A stretch of DNA of 38,943 nucleotides, from the NCBI GenBank assembly GCA_031263265.1, contig JAISGE010000143.1:1-38943 (forward strand), in the 5' to 3' direction. How positions within the stretch are numbered: the first letter of the stretch is position 1; each line of letters starts with the position of its first letter. The notes under the pieces are model-generated. The model searched no databases. It was not told the origin of the DNA and saw nothing but the letters and a program-made list of their open reading frames with translations. The stretch is from Treponema sp. (lineage in GTDB: Bacteria > Spirochaetota > Spirochaetia > Treponematales > Breznakiellaceae). Made by a program: the position numbers and the translations under genes. Shown piece by piece: positions 32,350 to 38,943 of this stretch.

Positions 32350-33126
32350 TTAGGTTTGCCGTTTCCTAAACCGGGCCACGTAAAGGGGGCCCATGCCGCC
32401 GGACACATCCGGGAGGATGAGCCTTCCTAGCGCGGTTTTTTCACCTTCCGGGAAATCCGGTTCATCCTGCAGCACCTCATTACGGTACTTTTTCAAAAGC
32501 CGGGAAACCACCCCGTCGTTTTCTTCCTCAGAGATGGCGCAGGTAACATATACCAAAGAGGCACCGGGTTGTAATAGGAGAAATGCAGCGGAGAGGAGGG
32601 CCCACTGCCGCCGGGCAAGAAACCGGGGTCGGCCAGGCTTCCACTGGGCCAGGGCCGTTTCATGGCCCAAGACATGCCGTTCACTGGAACAGGGGGCATC
32701 TAGGAGGATACCCCCAAAACGGTTCAGTTCCCGTTTGCTACTCCCAAGGCTCGCCGCATCAAATCCGGAAACCGCTACCCGGCTCCGCGTCTCTGGATCC
32801 AGATGCTCCTCCAGCACCTTGAGGAGCCGTCGCCGCCGCTCCCGGGAAGGCTCATTGGCCAGGAGCCTCAGTTCTGAGCCTAATGCTGCAGCCAAGACCA
32901 GGCTCTTTCCCCCTGGAGCAGCGCAGGCATCCAGGATGAGTCCTACCTTGGGAAGCCTGAGGGATTCCGCGGCTAACACCGAACTCCTGTCCAGGGTATA
33001 AGGAACCCGTAAGCCCTGGGTAAAGGCTATGCTTACCCGTTCTTCAAGCAGACTTTTCCGTAAGGATTCCCAACGAGCACGGTAGATCGCCCGATAGTAT
33101 GCTTCAAAGTCCGGGTTACAGAACAA
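32350..33126 (-). CDS. RsmB/NOP2-family RNA (cytosine-C5) methyltransferase
   Basis: A 258-aa SAM-dependent methyltransferase acting on rRNA or tRNA. Motifs are the SAM loop DACAAPGGKS, LLDAPCSSERH with the release Cys and VTCAISEEEND with the nucleophilic Cys. It is short: the N-terminal NusB-like RNA-binding domain of RsmB is missing, so it is closer to RsmF/Trm4-like minimal forms. The start is TTG at 33126 with AGGGG 4 nt upstream. It follows the mntR-like gene by 15 nt, probably in one transcript. Confidence 0.88.
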   Translation of the reverse strand: MFCNPDFEAYYRAIYRARWESLRKSLLEERVSIAFTQGLRVPYTLDRSSVLAAESLRLPKVGLILDACAAPGGKSLVLAAALGSELRLLANEPSRERRRRLLKVLEEHLDPETRSRVAVSGFDAASLGSSKRELNRFGGILLDAPCSSERHVLGHETALAQWKPGRPRFLARRQWALLSAAFLLLQPGASLVYVTCAISEEENDGVVSRLLKKYRNEVLQDEPDFPEGEKTALGRLILPDVSGGMGPLYVARFRKRQT

Positions 33127-33141
33127 ACCGCCCCTACTTTC

Positions 33142-33507
33142 TTAGCGTTTTTTTTTCTGAGCAAAGGTTTTCATTTTTTGCAAGGTTTCTTCTGAAAGGA
33201 GATGTTCCATCTTACAGGCATCTTTTTCTGCGGTATCTGGGTTAACCCCAATAATATCCCGTAAAAATAAGGTGAGAAAGCTATGGCGATTCCGAATTTC
33301 TGCTGCCTGAATTACCCCTTGGGGAGTCAAGGAGACTCTGCGGTATCGTTCGTGTTCTATCAGTCCCTGTTCTTCCAAGACCTTAAGGGCAGTCAACACC
33401 GAAGGCTTTGAAACACCCAGCCGTGCTGCAATATCCGTTACCCGCACCTCACCATCATCCGCAAGGAAACTCACCATTTCAAGATAATCTTCTAACGACT
33501 GAGTCAT
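33142..33507 (-). CDS. DtxR/MntR-family metal-dependent repressor
   Basis: A 121-aa regulator with an N-terminal winged helix (VTDIAARLGVSKPSVLTALK, then LIEHERYRRVSLTP) and a dimer domain with metal ligands: D7 in SLEDYLEM, His in NRHSFLTLFL, and Cys-x2-Glu-His in DACKMEHLLSEE. This matches the short MntR/TroR type without the SH3-like tail. It would sense Mn or Fe. No metal transporter is adjacent; it is embedded in a run of RNA-modification genes, so its targets are probably elsewhere. It starts 46 nt after the pseudouridine synthase stop. Confidence 0.9.
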   Translation of the reverse strand: MTQSLEDYLEMVSFLADDGEVRVTDIAARLGVSKPSVLTALKVLEEQGLIEHERYRRVSLTPQGVIQAAEIRNRHSFLTLFLRDIIGVNPDTAEKDACKMEHLLSEETLQKMKTFAQKKKR

Positions 33508-33553
33508 ATCTTTTTATTTTGGAGGATGCACCCTGATTTGTCCAGTAAAATGT

Positions 33554-34462
33554 TTAAAAACAGGGCATCATATCCCCAAATCGCTGGGGCAGGGCTGTCT
33601 CGAAGGTTCGCGGTTCCTGAGTTCCCGGCAAGATCAGGCGTAAACTCTTGGCATGGAGCATGAGGCTTGCCCCCGGAAAACAGGGATCCGGTATGCCGTA
33701 GAGGGGATCTCCTAGAATAGGATGCCCAATATACCGCAGATGTACCCTAAGCTGGTGGGTACGGCCGGTGTAAGGCCGCAGGAGCAGCAGGGAATGGGTG
33801 CCCCACGACCGGATTACCCGGTAACGGGTGAGCGCGCGTTTACCCTGCTCCCGCGAAACCGTGAACCGTTTCCGGTCCCGGGGATCCCGGATGATACGGG
33901 TCTCGATAAGACCAAAGGGGACTGCTAAGGAACCCCGCACCAAGGCCCCGTAGCATTTCCGTACCTTCCGGTTTTTGAATTGGTCTGACAAAAAGGTCAG
34001 GGCCTGGTCATTATACGCGGCGATGATCACCCCAGAGGTGTCTTTATCCAAGCGGTGTACAATACCAGGCCGAAAGGCTTCCCCGGCTGCCAAGCCGCCT
34101 TGGTGGAGCCGCCTGAACAAGAGGGCATTTGCCAAGGTTCCCCGGTGGTTCCCCGCGCCCGGGTGCACCACCATGCCTTGAGCCTTGTTAAGTACCACTA
34201 CCTGCTCATCTTCATAGATAAGTTCCAAAGGCAGGTCTTCGGGAAGTAGGTCCACCGGTTCAGGAGCCGCCCAGGTAAGCTCCAGTTGATCCCCGCTTTT
34301 CACCAACCGGGAACGTTTTACCTCTTTCCCATTGAGCCGGGCGCGTAAAGCCCGGGATTTTGTCTGTGAACGGGTCAGGACCCCCAGATACTCCGCCACA
34401 TACCGGTCAAGGCGCAGCGGTCCGGGAAGCCCGTCTGCTACGATACCCCTGTACGAAGGCAC
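33554..34462 (-). CDS. RluD-family 23S rRNA/tRNA pseudouridine synthase
   Basis: A 302-aa enzyme that isomerises uridine in structured RNA. It has an S4 domain (LRLDRYVAEYLGVLTRSQTK to KSGDQLELTW) and the catalytic core with HRLDKDTSGV, where the Asp attacks the base. RTHQLRVHLRYIGHPILGDP closes the core. The start is chosen as GTG at 34462, one base after the stop of the upstream gene, with GAGG upstream. A longer frame back to 34603 exists but runs through the neighbouring gene and is not supported by the family N-terminus. Confidence 0.9.
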   Translation of the reverse strand: MPSYRGIVADGLPGPLRLDRYVAEYLGVLTRSQTKSRALRARLNGKEVKRSRLVKSGDQLELTWAAPEPVDLLPEDLPLELIYEDEQVVVLNKAQGMVVHPGAGNHRGTLANALLFRRLHQGGLAAGEAFRPGIVHRLDKDTSGVIIAAYNDQALTFLSDQFKNRKVRKCYGALVRGSLAVPFGLIETRIIRDPRDRKRFTVSREQGKRALTRYRVIRSWGTHSLLLLRPYTGRTHQLRVHLRYIGHPILGDPLYGIPDPCFPGASLMLHAKSLRLILPGTQEPRTFETALPQRFGDMMPCF

Positions 34463-34463
34463 G

Positions 34464-34949
34464 TCAAGGAGCCTCGGCTTCGGTGGATGTTCCCTGGTTT
34501 TCCGGGACCACGGGCTTTCTGATGATAATCGGTACCCCTTCAGGGAGCTGTTTGAGTTCCCGGGCCTGTTTGTTTCGCTTATGCTGCACGATAAAAAAGT
34601 CAACTAGGGCTATGAGCACCGAGCTTGCCGCGGCTATGGCAATGGTCTGTTTTTGCTCATCCTTGGTCATATCCACTGCCCCGGCAGCTTTCGCGGGCCA
34701 GGGGGCATAACGGGTATCCCAATCATGGGTGGCGCAGCGATAGAGATCCACCACCGTGAGGGTGAATAACATGGTAAGCGGAAAAGAACCAAACGCCACG
34801 ATCTCCCCCCGCCTGAGATCCTTCACCCACTGGGGGAAACCCGTGGTATCAAACGCTCCGGTGGTAGTTTGGGCATGGACAGGCACGAGGACCCCTAAGC
34901 ACAAGCCAAGCCCTAAGGCTTGTACCATCCTTCTATTTATAAGCTTCAT
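34464..34949 (-). CDS. Membrane-associated protein of unknown function
   Basis: A 161-aa protein with a signal sequence (VQALGLGLCLGVLVPVHAQ) and two later membrane helices (EIVAFGSFPLTMLFTLTVVD and IAIAAASSVLIALVDFFIV), with a cytosolic Lys/Glu-rich tail. The segment between the helices is Trp/Pro rich (DWDTRYAPWPAKAAG). The ATG overlaps the yggS stop by 4 nt, and its own stop is one base before the next start, so it is tightly coupled to both. No family recognised. Confidence 0.75.
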   Translation of the reverse strand: MKLINRRMVQALGLGLCLGVLVPVHAQTTTGAFDTTGFPQWVKDLRRGEIVAFGSFPLTMLFTLTVVDLYRCATHDWDTRYAPWPAKAAGAVDMTKDEQKQTIAIAAASSVLIALVDFFIVQHKRNKQARELKQLPEGVPIIIRKPVVPENQGTSTEAEAP

Positions 34950-35641
34950 GGATACCGTTCCCCAAACAGGGCGGTTCCTATCCTTATCAAGGTTGAGCCT
35001 TCTTCGATAGCAATTTCAAAGTCCTGGGACATCCCCATGGAAAGACACGACCAATCGCAGGAGGGAAACCGGGAGGCTAGTTTATCCCGCATAAGAACCA
35101 GAGACTTGAAGGCTGCGCGAACCTGGGCCGTATCATCAGTATAGGGCGCCAGGGTCATGAGTCCCCGCAGGACCAGCCCTGGATAGGATAAAACCTTGTC
35201 CGTTGCCCGGTAGAGCTGTTCTTCATCGAGAAAACCGCTTTTCGTTTCCTCCCCGGTATGGAACTCCAAGAGTATCCCCAAGGGTCTATCCCGTTGCGCG
35301 GTCAAGGTTCCCAGTTCGCTGATGATCCCCTCCCGATCCACCGACTGAATACCGTCAAAGAGGGATACTGCGGCCTTTGCCTTATTACGCTGGAGAGAAC
35401 CGATGAGGTGCAGTTCTAGTTCAGGGTGCTGCTGTTTTAAGGGGGTGAATTTTTCCACTGCCTCTTGCACCCTGCTTTCCCCAAAAAGCCTGATCCCTCC
35501 TTGCCAGGCTTCCTCGATTTCTGCAGCACTATGAAACTTCGATACTCCCATGAGCTGAATTGCAGCCGGATTCCTGCCGGAACGGATGCAGGCTTCTTGG
35601 ATCCGTTCCTGTATACGCCTGAGCGCGTCCCTGATTGGCAT
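34946..35641 (-). CDS. YggS/PLPBP-family pyridoxal-phosphate homeostasis protein
   Basis: A 231-aa single-domain barrel of the alanine-racemase fold type III without the second domain. PLP binds to K35 in GVSKFHSAA. Further motifs are LFGESRVQE, LHLIGSLQRNKAK and LSMGMSQDFEIAIEEGSTLIRIGT. The family keeps free PLP in balance and affects amino-acid pools; no enzyme activity is established. It lies 18 nt after rsmA. Confidence 0.95.
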   Translation of the reverse strand: MPIRDALRRIQERIQEACIRSGRNPAAIQLMGVSKFHSAAEIEEAWQGGIRLFGESRVQEAVEKFTPLKQQHPELELHLIGSLQRNKAKAAVSLFDGIQSVDREGIISELGTLTAQRDRPLGILLEFHTGEETKSGFLDEEQLYRATDKVLSYPGLVLRGLMTLAPYTDDTAQVRAAFKSLVLMRDKLASRFPSCDWSCLSMGMSQDFEIAIEEGSTLIRIGTALFGERYP

Positions 35642-35659
35642 GAGCTTGTTCTCCTTACC

Positions 35660-36601
35660 TTATAGTTCTGTTTTCTTGATATGGTCTAATACTGCGGCTA
35701 AAGCAGCAAAGTCTTCAAGCCCCAATACCTCGGCCCGTTTATCCCCGGATATACCGCAGCGCTCCAAGACCTCCCTGGTGATAGGCGCCGGGTCCTTGAG
35801 TATTCCTGGTTTAGTATGTATATACGAAGCCACGAAAGCGTATAAGTTATGGTTAAGGGTTTTGCGCCGGGATGCAAACAAGCCCCTGACCAAGGCTCTA
35901 AAACAAGCCGGATACAAGCGGGGGTCCACATCGGTGCGCAGCTCAAGCCTAAGCCCCTGGGACTCCACATGGGGAACCGGATAAAAGGAAGCGCCTTTCA
36001 GGATGCTCAGGGGCTTAATGGTGTAGGCCGACGTACAAAGCACGGAAAAAGAGGAGTAGTCCTTGGAACCAGGCGTTGCCCGCATACGCTGGGCGAGTTC
36101 CCGCTGCACCGTTACCACCATACGGGTGAAGAGGCGGTTTTCTTCGATGAAAGTCCCTAAGACCCGGGAGCCAATGGTATAGGGCAGGTTCCCCAGTAGG
36201 TACGTTTCCTCTCCGGCCTGGGCCCAGGTTTTAAGCACATCCCCGGGGATGAGGCAAAACCGGGGATGGGTTCCAAAAAAAGTACGTAATACCTGGATAA
36301 ACCCAGGATCTATCTCAAATGCCTTCACCCACGCCCCTCGTTCCAAAAGTTCCCAGGTCATGGCCCCCAGGCCAGGCCCAATCTCCCACACCCCATCCCC
36401 CGGCTCTAGTTCAAGGGCATCCAGCAGGGTCTTCCTGGCGCCGGGGTTAATCAAAAAATTCTGTCCGAATTTTTTCCGCATCCCTAAACCGTAAGTGTCG
36501 AGAAAGGCTTTAAGCGCTAAAGGGGAGTCATAGTTAAGTGGACGTTGGGTTGAGGCGGTAGGTAAGACCGCGTCATGCAGCATATCATGCAAAGGGGACA
36601 A
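35660..36601 (-). CDS. rsmA: 16S rRNA (adenine1518/1519-N6)-dimethyltransferase
   Basis: This dimethylates the two adjacent adenines near the 3' end of 16S rRNA. Motifs are KKFGQNFLINP, the SAM loop VWEIGPGLGAMT, AFEIDPGF and the catalytic NLPYTIGS. The 313-aa form starts at TTG 36601, with AGGAG 6 nt upstream inside the end of comEC; a shorter ATG start at 36583 lacks a site. The N-terminus is about 20-25 residues longer than in E. coli RsmA. Overlap with comEC is 17 nt. Confidence 0.95.
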   Translation of the reverse strand: MSPLHDMLHDAVLPTASTQRPLNYDSPLALKAFLDTYGLGMRKKFGQNFLINPGARKTLLDALELEPGDGVWEIGPGLGAMTWELLERGAWVKAFEIDPGFIQVLRTFFGTHPRFCLIPGDVLKTWAQAGEETYLLGNLPYTIGSRVLGTFIEENRLFTRMVVTVQRELAQRMRATPGSKDYSSFSVLCTSAYTIKPLSILKGASFYPVPHVESQGLRLELRTDVDPRLYPACFRALVRGLFASRRKTLNHNLYAFVASYIHTKPGILKDPAPITREVLERCGISGDKRAEVLGLEDFAALAAVLDHIKKTEL

Positions 36602-38081
36602 GGGTGCTCCTCATGAGGGTTTGTCTATGGCTCAACACCATGAGCGCTCCCGACAGCCCCAGGGACAACGCGGCTGTGGCCAGGGTATCTGAAACCGGTA
36701 TTCCGGGAACCTGGGCTGCCAAGGAGGCTAACCTCATGAGTACATCATACAGGAAGCTCAAGATAAGCCCAAGATAGTTCCCCGGCAGGATCAGTGCGGC
36801 CAAGGCTCCCACCATGAACAGGGTGGTTAGGGGTACGATAATCAGGCCGGCTAGGATCCCTATGGGCCGTAAGACCCCAAAGAAACAGACCGTGCTTGCC
36901 GCGGTAGCGATGAAGGCGCCCAAGGATACCGCCAGAGGCTGAGCCAGGACTTCGGGGATCCTACCCTGGATAAGTGCATGGATGGCCTTACCCACCGAAA
37001 GGATGCCTGCCAAGGCCAGATACGACAGGATGAAGGAAATACTCTGTCCTGATTCCGGGCGCAGGAGGATCTGAAGCAAAAAAGCCGAACTGAGCAAGGC
37101 AGTTCCTTGTCTTGGGAGGGAACCCAGGACTGCCAGGGTTCCCAGCAGGTACATGATGGCGGCTCGTTCCAAAGAGGGGAGGTTTCCCACCAGGTATACA
37201 TACCCCAGGATACAGCACCCTCCCACAAGGGCTGCGGCCTTGAGTCCCAAGGCTCTTCTGAGGAACAAGGCCAGCACCGCGGTAAGAATGGCCAGATGCA
37301 TCCCGGAAAGGGCCAATACATGGGAACACCCTGCGTACAGATATGCTTGGGAGAGTTCAGTATCAAGCTGGTCTTTTACCCCTAAAAGGAGCGCCCCTGC
37401 CAGCCCACCCCAGGGATCTGGGGAGAATCGTTTCATAAGCGCACTATGCCCCCGAGTCCTCACCTGTTCCAGCGCAGGTGCAGGGAGCAGCAGGTGTACT
37501 GATTGCGCCTGGAAGTATTTCCCCTGGGTGCCTGCTGCCGTGGTCCTTGAGGAGCGGAGCGTCCCTTCCAGGTATACGGTGCTCCCCCGGCCAAATTCCT
37601 GTAAGCGGGGGATAGTCCCCTCTGGGAAAAATACCAGCAGGGTTCCTGCTGCCGATGCCCTGAGTTCCCTGTTCCCGGATACCTTCTGCAATGTCAGGTA
37701 TCCCATACCCCGGCTATCCTGAAAGGCCCTAGGATCTTCTTTGAGGGTTCCGTAGATACCCTTGATCTGGTCTTCGGGGATGCCGAACCAGAGCGGTTTT
37801 ACCTGGTTTCCCACCCCAAGCCCCAGACTGAAGCCCAGGCTTAGGGTAATGCTGTATACCCTATACCGGCGTACATGGCGGTACGTGCTCAGGGCCTTAC
37901 CAAACAGCGTTGGATGTTGGGTCAGTACCTGCATAAGGCTTCCCAAGACGCCCATGACTAGCAGTATCCCCAGCAGCCAGGGAAGCCCTTCCTTCCTCGA
38001 TAAGAACCAAAGCCCATAATAACTTACCGCAGCTCCCAAGGCTCCGTACAGGAGGGGAGGTACTTGTAAGGTTTCTGCCAT
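36585..38081 (-). CDS. comEC: ComEC/Rec2-type DNA uptake channel, short form
   Basis: A 498-aa polytopic membrane protein. The N-terminal soluble OB-like region (about residues 95-200) and the competence domain with about ten membrane helices are present, including the family motif GCSHVLALSGMHLAI. The C-terminal metallo-beta-lactamase-like nuclease domain of long ComEC is absent. It would move single-stranded DNA across the inner membrane. ATG 38081 has GAGG 5 nt upstream and is preferred over GTG 38087. No comEA or pilus gene is adjacent. Confidence 0.88.
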   Translation of the reverse strand: MAETLQVPPLLYGALGAAVSYYGLWFLSRKEGLPWLLGILLVMGVLGSLMQVLTQHPTLFGKALSTYRHVRRYRVYSITLSLGFSLGLGVGNQVKPLWFGIPEDQIKGIYGTLKEDPRAFQDSRGMGYLTLQKVSGNRELRASAAGTLLVFFPEGTIPRLQEFGRGSTVYLEGTLRSSRTTAAGTQGKYFQAQSVHLLLPAPALEQVRTRGHSALMKRFSPDPWGGLAGALLLGVKDQLDTELSQAYLYAGCSHVLALSGMHLAILTAVLALFLRRALGLKAAALVGGCCILGYVYLVGNLPSLERAAIMYLLGTLAVLGSLPRQGTALLSSAFLLQILLRPESGQSISFILSYLALAGILSVGKAIHALIQGRIPEVLAQPLAVSLGAFIATAASTVCFFGVLRPIGILAGLIIVPLTTLFMVGALAALILPGNYLGLILSFLYDVLMRLASLAAQVPGIPVSDTLATAALSLGLSGALMVLSHRQTLMRSTLVPFA

Positions 38082-38123
38082 AGCCACCTCTCTAAGAATA
38101 TGACCTTAACCTGGGATTTGCTT

Positions 38124-38176
38124 TAGACAAAACACCCTATTCTGTCCTCAAAATGGGTTATTTTGTAGACAAAACA
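38124..38176 (-). promoter_or_regulatory. Tandem direct repeat upstream of comEC
   Basis: TAGACAAAACA occurs at 38124-38134 and again at 38166-38176, start-to-start 42 bp, or about four helical turns. The second copy is also part of a small palindrome, TTTTG-TAGA-CAAAA (38161-38174). The pair lies 43-95 bp ahead of the comEC start and may be an operator. Confidence 0.3.
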
Positions 38177-38191
38177 TCATAATATTACAAT

Positions 38192-38249
38192 GAATTAGCT
38201 TTCCTTAGATTAGTACAAGGATTCTTCCATCATACTTTGTAGAACACCA
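38192..38249. repeat. Interspersed short element, right copy
   Basis: It shares GAATTAGCT and CATCATACTTTGTAGA, 27 nt apart, with the element at 60-114 in the same orientation. The bases between match only partly, so the two are diverged copies. It lies between comEC and the truncated Fe-S gene. The rest of the 38082-38326 gap shows nothing beyond this and the tandem repeat. Confidence 0.45.
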
Positions 38250-38326
38250 CCTACATACTTAATTGAGGCTGATTTTCTCTTCAACGCTTTTTTCCGAATA
38301 CTATCACCACTACTATGCGATGTTTA

Positions 38327-38943
38327 TCATGGACGCCTTGCGGTAAGCGCCGCCTTTTTTCTGCAATCTGGGCAAAGTTTTCCAAACGGGTACGCGGCGG
38401 GGAGCACCCTTTCCCGCGCCAGTTCCAGCGCTTCTTTGGTCGCAAAGGGAACGCCACAGCGCTCGCAGGGGACAAGCGTAAAGGTCTTGTTCCAAATTGT
38501 TCGGGTGTCCCCGGTTTCGGTACATTCGATGGCGGCCACCGGACAGACTTTGGCACAGGCGCCGCAGCCGACGCAGTCCGCGGAAGGGGCGTCGTAGGGG
38601 GTGGAGACTTTTTTGGCGGTCCCCATCCCCACGGTGGAGATGGCGCCGTTCCCCAGAACGGCGCAGGCGGCGGCGCAGCGTCCGCATAACACGCAGTTTA
38701 GCTCAGGCGGCACAAATGCCCGCTTGGCTTCGGGAACAGCGTATTCGGCGCAAAGCTGTAGCAAGTACGGGTCATGGGGAGCGCGGTCGCGGAGCATCGA
38801 GATGATCATGCGGCGCAGGCGCTTTATTTTTTCACTTTTGGTAAAGATTTCGCACTTGCGTTTCAGCGGGTAGACGCAGGATGCGACTACCTTAGGTCCG
38901 CCGCCCTCGTCCACTTCGACCATGCAGAGGCGGCAAGTCCCCA
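38327..38943 (-). CDS. Iron-sulfur subunit of hydrogenase/NuoG type, 5'-truncated by the window edge
   Basis: At least 205 residues; the frame is open to the edge and begins with the end of a [2Fe-2S] motif (GTCRLCMVEV), so the true start is outside. Then come a Cys/His cluster region (ASCVYPLKRKCEI), two [4Fe-4S] clusters (CVLCGRCAAACAV and CVGCGACAKVCPV) and a C-terminal pair of CxxC motifs (CERCG, CPDC) that suggests a further metal site. This matches N-terminal electron-entry modules of NADH dehydrogenase NuoG, [FeFe]-hydrogenase or formate-dehydrogenase-linked subunits. The protein ends without a catalytic H-cluster or molybdopterin domain. GC content looks clearly higher than in the other genes here. 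Confidence 0.85.
   Translation of the reverse strand, partial: GTCRLCMVEVDEGGGPKVVASCVYPLKRKCEIFTKSEKIKRLRRMIISMLRDRAPHDPYLLQLCAEYAVPEAKRAFVPPELNCVLCGRCAAACAVLGNGAISTVGMGTAKKVSTPYDAPSADCVGCGACAKVCPVAAIECTETGDTRTIWNKTFTLVPCERCGVPFATKEALELARERVLPAAYPFGKLCPDCRKKAALTARRP

Noticed and set aside
37153..37722. 189-codon open frame on the plus strand
   Set aside because: It lies fully antisense to comEC, has no recognisable domain, and reflects codon bias of the real gene.
38180..38240. ATGATG preceded by a GGTGGTG-like site on the minus strand in both end repeats
   Set aside because: The two copies give unrelated short peptides (25 and 7 residues) and differ by one base in length, so the conserved part is not coding.
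1..38943. CRISPR array, rRNA, tRNA, prophage or full insertion sequence
   Set aside because: No regularly spaced repeats, no rRNA-like stretch, no tRNA-like fold and no transposase, integrase or phage protein was seen by eye.

Overview
The window looks like chromosome of a free-living or gut-symbiotic spirochaete close to Treponema, possibly the termite-gut treponeme group. Sequence support: a bacterial V-type ATPase operon of spirochaete layout (E, DUF2764-like, A, B, D, I, K), the order rpsT–HU–lnt … rho–rpmE–pgsA that I recall from Treponema pallidum, a bactofilin, a large Cache-type chemoreceptor, and many TTG/GTG starts. The citramalate synthase and the hydrogenase-type Fe-S protein at the right edge argue against a minimal host-dependent pathogen. 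No rRNA, tRNA, CRISPR array, phage gene or complete insertion sequence was found.

Layout. 1-349: gene-free, with an interspersed repeat, a multi-hairpin block and a T8 run. 350-1513: AT-rich cysteine desulfurase, convergent with a DEAD-box helicase (about 1581-3398, minus). 3479-4974: an unknown protein and aldose 1-epimerase. 5026-14841: near-consensus promoter, V-ATPase operon, ispG and a secreted TPR protein, followed by a degenerate receiver-domain protein. 15388-19941: small zinc-ribbon protein, rpsT, HU, lnt, a response regulator, bactofilin and pncC. 19942-24763: rho with a long structured leader, rpmE, citramalate synthase and a pgsA-like gene with a possible leaderless promoter. 24764-26581: a small unknown protein and a DegP-like protease. 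From 26582 to the right end every gene is on the minus strand: radC, a lipoprotein metallopeptidase, the chemoreceptor, an aldo/keto reductase, then a run comEC–rsmA–yggS–unknown–rluD-like–mntR-like–RsmB-like, and a truncated Fe-S subunit at the edge.

Most striking observation: 16 consecutive G (C on the coding strand) at 30821-30836 upstream of the chemoreceptor. On the coding strand the run lies exactly between a TTTACA (-35-like) and a TATAAA (-10-like) box, so it would be the whole promoter spacer. It also lies inside a 35-codon ORF with a strong ribosome binding site. Either arrangement would make chemoreceptor expression phase-variable by slipped-strand mispairing. Other points worth checking are a compact three-way-junction-like element at 31007-31066, the rho leader with a 15-codon upstream ORF and stacked hairpins, a receiver protein without its phospho-acceptor Asp, and related short elements near both ends of the window.

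All calls come from reading the sequence and from memory of protein families. No database search, folding program or alignment was run.
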